A stretch of 64,000 nt of DNA from NCBI GenBank assembly GCA_964563135.1, contig CAZLWV010000025.1:1-64000 (forward strand), written 5' to 3'. Shown here piece by piece: positions 61,203 to 64,000 of this stretch. The first letter of the stretch is position 1. Every line of letters begins with the position of its first letter. The stretch is from JAAYAY01 sp964563135 (lineage in GTDB: Bacteria > Planctomycetota > Planctomycetia > Pirellulales > Thermoguttaceae). Under the pieces are notes generated by a model. It was not told the DNA's origin. It ran no database searches and saw only the letters and a list, made by a program, of their open reading frames with translations. The position numbers and the translations under genes were made by a program.

Positions 61203-62084
61203 TCACATGGCGGCCAGGATCTTCTTGAGGCCGGCCAGAGACATCTCGGTGCACTGCATCGGCGACTTGCCGTCCGGGTAGGTTTCCTGTTCGATGGTCA
61301 GCCATTCGGTGCCGCCCACGTCGCGGCAGGCCTCGAAGACCGGCACCCACTTGACGGAGTCTTCGCCGATGATCGCCCGGCCCTTGTCGCCTTCCACCAT
61401 CGACGGCTTGCAGTGAATGACCTGGCTCCGGCCCGGGTACTTGCGGATCATCTCGGCCGGATCGTAGCCGGCCACCGTCGTCCAGCCCACGTCCTGCTGG
61501 AGAACGACGTCCTTGGTGGTCCGTTCGGCGAACAGCTCCCAGTAGGTCTTGTCGCCGTCCTTCTCGAACTCGTGGGTGTGGTTGTGGTAGCCGGTCGCCA
61601 TTCCCACTTCCTTGAGCTGTTCGGCCGCCTTGTTGAAGATGTCGGCAAGTTCCTTGCTGCCGTCCGGCTTGGAGAACCGCCCATCGCCGGGCACACACAG
61701 ATACTTGCAGCCGATGGTCTTGTGGAAATCGATCGTCTCTTTGAGCTTGTCGCCGATGAGGGTGGCGGTTCCGATGTGGGTGGCGGCCACCTTCAGGCCC
61801 AGTTCGTCGAGCTTCTTACGCAGCTCCTCCGGCTTGTCGGAGTAGCTGTGATAGCCGGCGAACTCGACGGCCTCGAAGCCCATCTTGGCCACCTGCGCCA
61901 GGGCCGCATCGAAGTCCTGGGCGCAGTCGTTGCGGATCGAGTAGAGCTGCAGGGCAATTCCCGCTTTCGGGGCGCCCTTGCCCTTGGCCCATGCGAGACC
62001 GGGAAGCCCCAGCGCCAAGGCGCCCGCGGCTCCGGCCTTGATCAGATCTCGTCGAGTCAAGGAATTCCGAGTCATGCCAATCAT
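61203..62084 (-). CDS. Tat-exported TIM-barrel sugar isomerase/epimerase
   Basis: A 293-residue xylose isomerase-like TIM barrel. The ATG at 62084 has a strong AGGAGA upstream and the N-terminus reads MIGMTRNSLTRRDLIKAGAAGA, a twin-arginine (TRRDLIK) signal. Landmarks KAGIALQLYSIRND, GFEAVEFAGYH, TGYHNHTHEF, VLQQDVGW and LTIEQETYP correspond to the metal-binding strands. Export through Tat means it works in the periplasm, unlike the relative at 41418. A role in keto-sugar breakdown outside the cytosol is likely by family; its substrate is unknown. Confidence 0.9.
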   Translation of the reverse strand: MIGMTRNSLTRRDLIKAGAAGALALGLPGLAWAKGKGAPKAGIALQLYSIRNDCAQDFDAALAQVAKMGFEAVEFAGYHSYSDKPEELRKKLDELGLKVAATHIGTATLIGDKLKETIDFHKTIGCKYLCVPGDGRFSKPDGSKELADIFNKAAEQLKEVGMATGYHNHTHEFEKDGDKTYWELFAERTTKDVVLQQDVGWTTVAGYDPAEMIRKYPGRSQVIHCKPSMVEGDKGRAIIGEDSVKWVPVFEACRDVGGTEWLTIEQETYPDGKSPMQCTEMSLAGLKKILAAM

Positions 62085-62365
62085 GGTGTTTCTCCTGGAG
62101 TAGAATGGACTGCGGTCGGCCACGGGCCGACTGCGTGTTTTCTGAATGCCCTGATGTACCACCTGCTCGCCAGCAGCGCATCCTGCAGGATTGCCCGGGA
62201 GGCTGCCTCCGAGGCAGGCCGGCACACGGCAACCTCTCAGATTACCAGACGGGCGGTGTTTCGGCCACTTTTTGCCGGTCCGGATCCTTCATGTCCGCCG
62301 GTTGCCGCTGTTTGCGACCGCAGGTAGACTGAAGGATTGGTCACTCCCTGTGCCAGGAAATATGC

Positions 62366-64000
62366 ATGCCGGTGGATCTTATCGCCACATCGACCATGGG
62401 TCTGGAAGCGGTTGTTTCCCGCGAACTGGCCCAGCTCGGCTATGAGAACCGGATCGAGGGCCTGGGTCGGGTGGCCTTCACCGCCGACGAGGTGGCGATC
62501 TGCCATGCCAACCTGTGGCTGCGGACTTGCGGCCGAGTGCTCCTTAAAATGGGGGCCTTTCAGGCAACCGATTTTGGGCAACTCTTCGACCAGACCTGTA
62601 CCCTTCCGTGGGAACGCTGGATTCCGTCCGACGGGGCCTTTCCGGTGGACGGCCGCTGCCAGAAGAGCCGGCTTTCGAGCGTGCCCGCCTGTCAGCGGAT
62701 AGTCAAGAAGGCCATCGCCGAACGGCTCCTCAAGGCCCACCGGACGCCGCGTCTGGAGGAGACCGGCGCCAGCTATCAGGTTGAGGTTTCCCTGCTGAAG
62801 GACGAGGTGACGCTGACGATCGACACCTCCGGCTCGGGGCTGCACAAACGAGGATACCGTCCGCTGGTGGGCCAGGCGCCTTTGCGTGAGACTCTCGCAG
62901 CCGGGCTGGTCCTGCTGAGTTTCTGGAAGGCCGGGCGTCCTTTCCTGGATCCGTTTTGCGGTACGGGCACGATTCCCATCGAGGCCGCCATGATCGGCCG
63001 CAACATGGCGCCGGGCCTCGGCCGCCGGTTTGCCGCCGAGGACTGGCCGACGCTGCCCACACGGCTGTGGAACGACGCCCGTCGGCAGGCTCGCGACCTG
63101 GTGCGTCCCAAGCTGGAAGAACGGATCCTCGGCACCGACATCGATGCGGCGGCGCTCGAACTGGCCCGATTCCACGCGGGACAGGCCGGGGTGGCCCAGG
63201 ACATCCACTTCCAGCAGCGCGACTTCCACGACCTGTTGAGCAAGCGCCAATTCGGCTGCCTCGTCACCAACCCGCCGTATGCCGAGCGGCTGGGGACGGC
63301 GGAAGAGATCGAGCGGCTTTACCGCGATATGCCCAACGTGCTGCGGCGGTTGAAGACCTGGTCGATCTTCATCCTCACGGCCTACCCCGACTTCGAGGCG
63401 CTGGTGGGCCAGCAGGCCGATCGCCGCCGCAAGCTCTACAACAGCCGCATCGAGTGCACCTACTACCAGTTCCATGGTCCGCGTCCGGCCGATGAGCAGC
63501 AGCGCCAGGCGGCCGAGCCGGCCGCGGCAGGGTCGATTGTCAGCGACGGCTCGCCTGCGACCTGTGCCCCGTGTGCCCGGGACGTCTCGCCAGAGCCCGA
63601 ATCCGCGAGCAGTCCCGTGCAGGAGACTCCCAGGTGCCGCCCGCCGCTTGTGTCCGCCACCATGACGGGGTCGGAACACCAGGCAGCTCCACCGCAAGGG
63701 CCAGCCGGTTCACCCAAGTCTTTGCCCCTTGTGCGGCAGGCCTTTGGCGGGCTGACGGAGAAGGCGATGCAGCAGGCCGAGATTTTTCGCAACCGGCTCG
63801 TCAAGCGGGCGCGCCATCTGCGGCGCTGGCCGCGAAAGCAGGGCATCACCTGCTACCGGCTTTATGAACGCGACGAACCGCAGGTGCCGCTGGTGGTGGA
63901 TCGCTACGAAGACTGCCTGCACATTACCGAATACGAGCGGCCTCACGACCGGTCGCCGGCCGAGCACGCCGACTGGCTCGACCTGATGGCCCGCACGGCC
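62366..64000 (+). CDS. rlmL: rRNA methyltransferase RlmK/L (5' part, runs off window)
   Basis: The first 545 residues of a 23S rRNA guanine methyltransferase fusion; the window ends before the stop. The ATG at 62366 follows AGGAAA at 62356-62361. The N-terminal THUMP region (MPVDLIATSTMGLEAVVSREL onward) is followed by the RlmL methyltransferase domain with its FLDPFCGTGTIPIEAAM SAM motif and the N-P-P-Y site (VTNPPYAERLG). A low-complexity linker (about 375-445) precedes the start of the RlmK domain (AEIFRNRLVKRARHLRRWPRK, CYRLYERDEPQVPL, VDRYEDCLHITEYERPHDR). The linker is longer than in E. coli RlmKL. Domain order matches RlmKL, which methylates G2445 and G2069. Confidence 0.88.
   Translation, partial: MPVDLIATSTMGLEAVVSRELAQLGYENRIEGLGRVAFTADEVAICHANLWLRTCGRVLLKMGAFQATDFGQLFDQTCTLPWERWIPSDGAFPVDGRCQKSRLSSVPACQRIVKKAIAERLLKAHRTPRLEETGASYQVEVSLLKDEVTLTIDTSGSGLHKRGYRPLVGQAPLRETLAAGLVLLSFWKAGRPFLDPFCGTGTIPIEAAMIGRNMAPGLGRRFAAEDWPTLPTRLWNDARRQARDLVRPKLEERILGTDIDAAALELARFHAGQAGVAQDIHFQQRDFHDLLSKRQFGCLVTNPPYAERLGTAEEIERLYRDMPNVLRRLKTWSIFILTAYPDFEALVGQQADRRRKLYNSRIECTYYQFHGPRPADEQQRQAAEPAAAGSIVSDGSPATCAPCARDVSPEPESASSPVQETPRCRPPLVSATMTGSEHQAAPPQGPAGSPKSLPLVRQAFGGLTEKAMQQAEIFRNRLVKRARHLRRWPRKQGITCYRLYERDEPQVPLVVDRYEDCLHITEYERPHDRSPAEHADWLDLMARTA

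Noticed and set aside
1..64000. CRISPR arrays, transposases, prophage genes, tRNA and rRNA genes
   Set aside because: No array of spaced direct repeats, no transposase or integrase motif, and no cloverleaf-like or rRNA sequence was recognised by eye. The 20-bp-period units at 57523-57625 are contiguous and palindrome-associated, not a CRISPR.

Overview
The window is a piece of bacterial chromosome, high-GC by eye, most likely from a planctomycete (Planctomycetota, probably near Pirellulales). The evidence is the gene repertoire: secreted 3-keto-disaccharide hydrolase (DUF1080), Tat-exported Gfo/Idh/MocA oxidoreductases, secreted FAD oxidoreductases, ceramidase-like proteins, an NPCBM metallopeptidase, a single-chain SecD-SecF fusion, and three membrane proteins sharing an F-S-[IL]-[RS]-[TA]-[LM] motif before a membrane helix. 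A run of 10 Ns (46702-46711) and a frameshift nearby suggest a draft or metagenome assembly.

Layout. 1-11.3 kb: secreted carbohydrate/lipid-active proteins (ceramidase-like, Gfo/Idh/MocA, DUF1080, a GH29-like protein, BNR-repeat protein, MFS transporter, and a 966-residue internally duplicated exported protein). 11.6-15.8 kb: an accessory island with an Eco57I-like adenine methyltransferase, a tightly coupled predicted PD-(D/E)xK nuclease, and a small unknown protein. 15.8-27.5 kb: more exported enzymes (zinc metallopeptidase with NPCBM, FAD oxidoreductase, alpha-L-fucosidase, second ceramidase-like protein, SGNH hydrolase), a dicluster ferredoxin and a DegT-type aminotransferase. 27.5-30.1 kb: a REC-GGDEF-CBS-CBS signalling protein and a LysM protein. 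30.4-37.6 kb: housekeeping block on the minus strand, read in the order rny, ymdB, yajC, secDF. 38.4-39.9 kb: tilS overlapping a Nudix gene. 40.1-42.3 kb: Gfo/Idh/MocA plus TIM-barrel isomerase pair, separated by a palindromic repeat. 43-44.5 kb: sugar transferase of exopolysaccharide synthesis. 44.6-50.7 kb: GH20-like protein, frameshifted FAD oxidoreductase and MDR dehydrogenase. 50.8-57.4 kb: membrane proteins, dnaA, GNAT, hypothetical. 57.8-64 kb: argG, TerB-like, a predicted DNA-binding protein, a Tat-exported isomerase, and the 5' part of rlmL, which runs off the end.

The exported enzymes fit a lifestyle of degrading complex glycans, with oxidation to 3-keto sugars (Gfo/Idh/MocA), cleavage (DUF1080, TIM-barrel proteins) and fucose removal (GH29); this is inferred from families. 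The points most worth following are the methyltransferase-nuclease module, a dispersed palindromic repeat with 20-bp-period units at two loci, the GH20-like protein without a visible catalytic Asp-Glu pair, and the protein at 60095-61186 that combines alpha-CTD-like segments with a sigma-region-4-like HTH. No CRISPR array, rRNA, tRNA or transposase was recognised.
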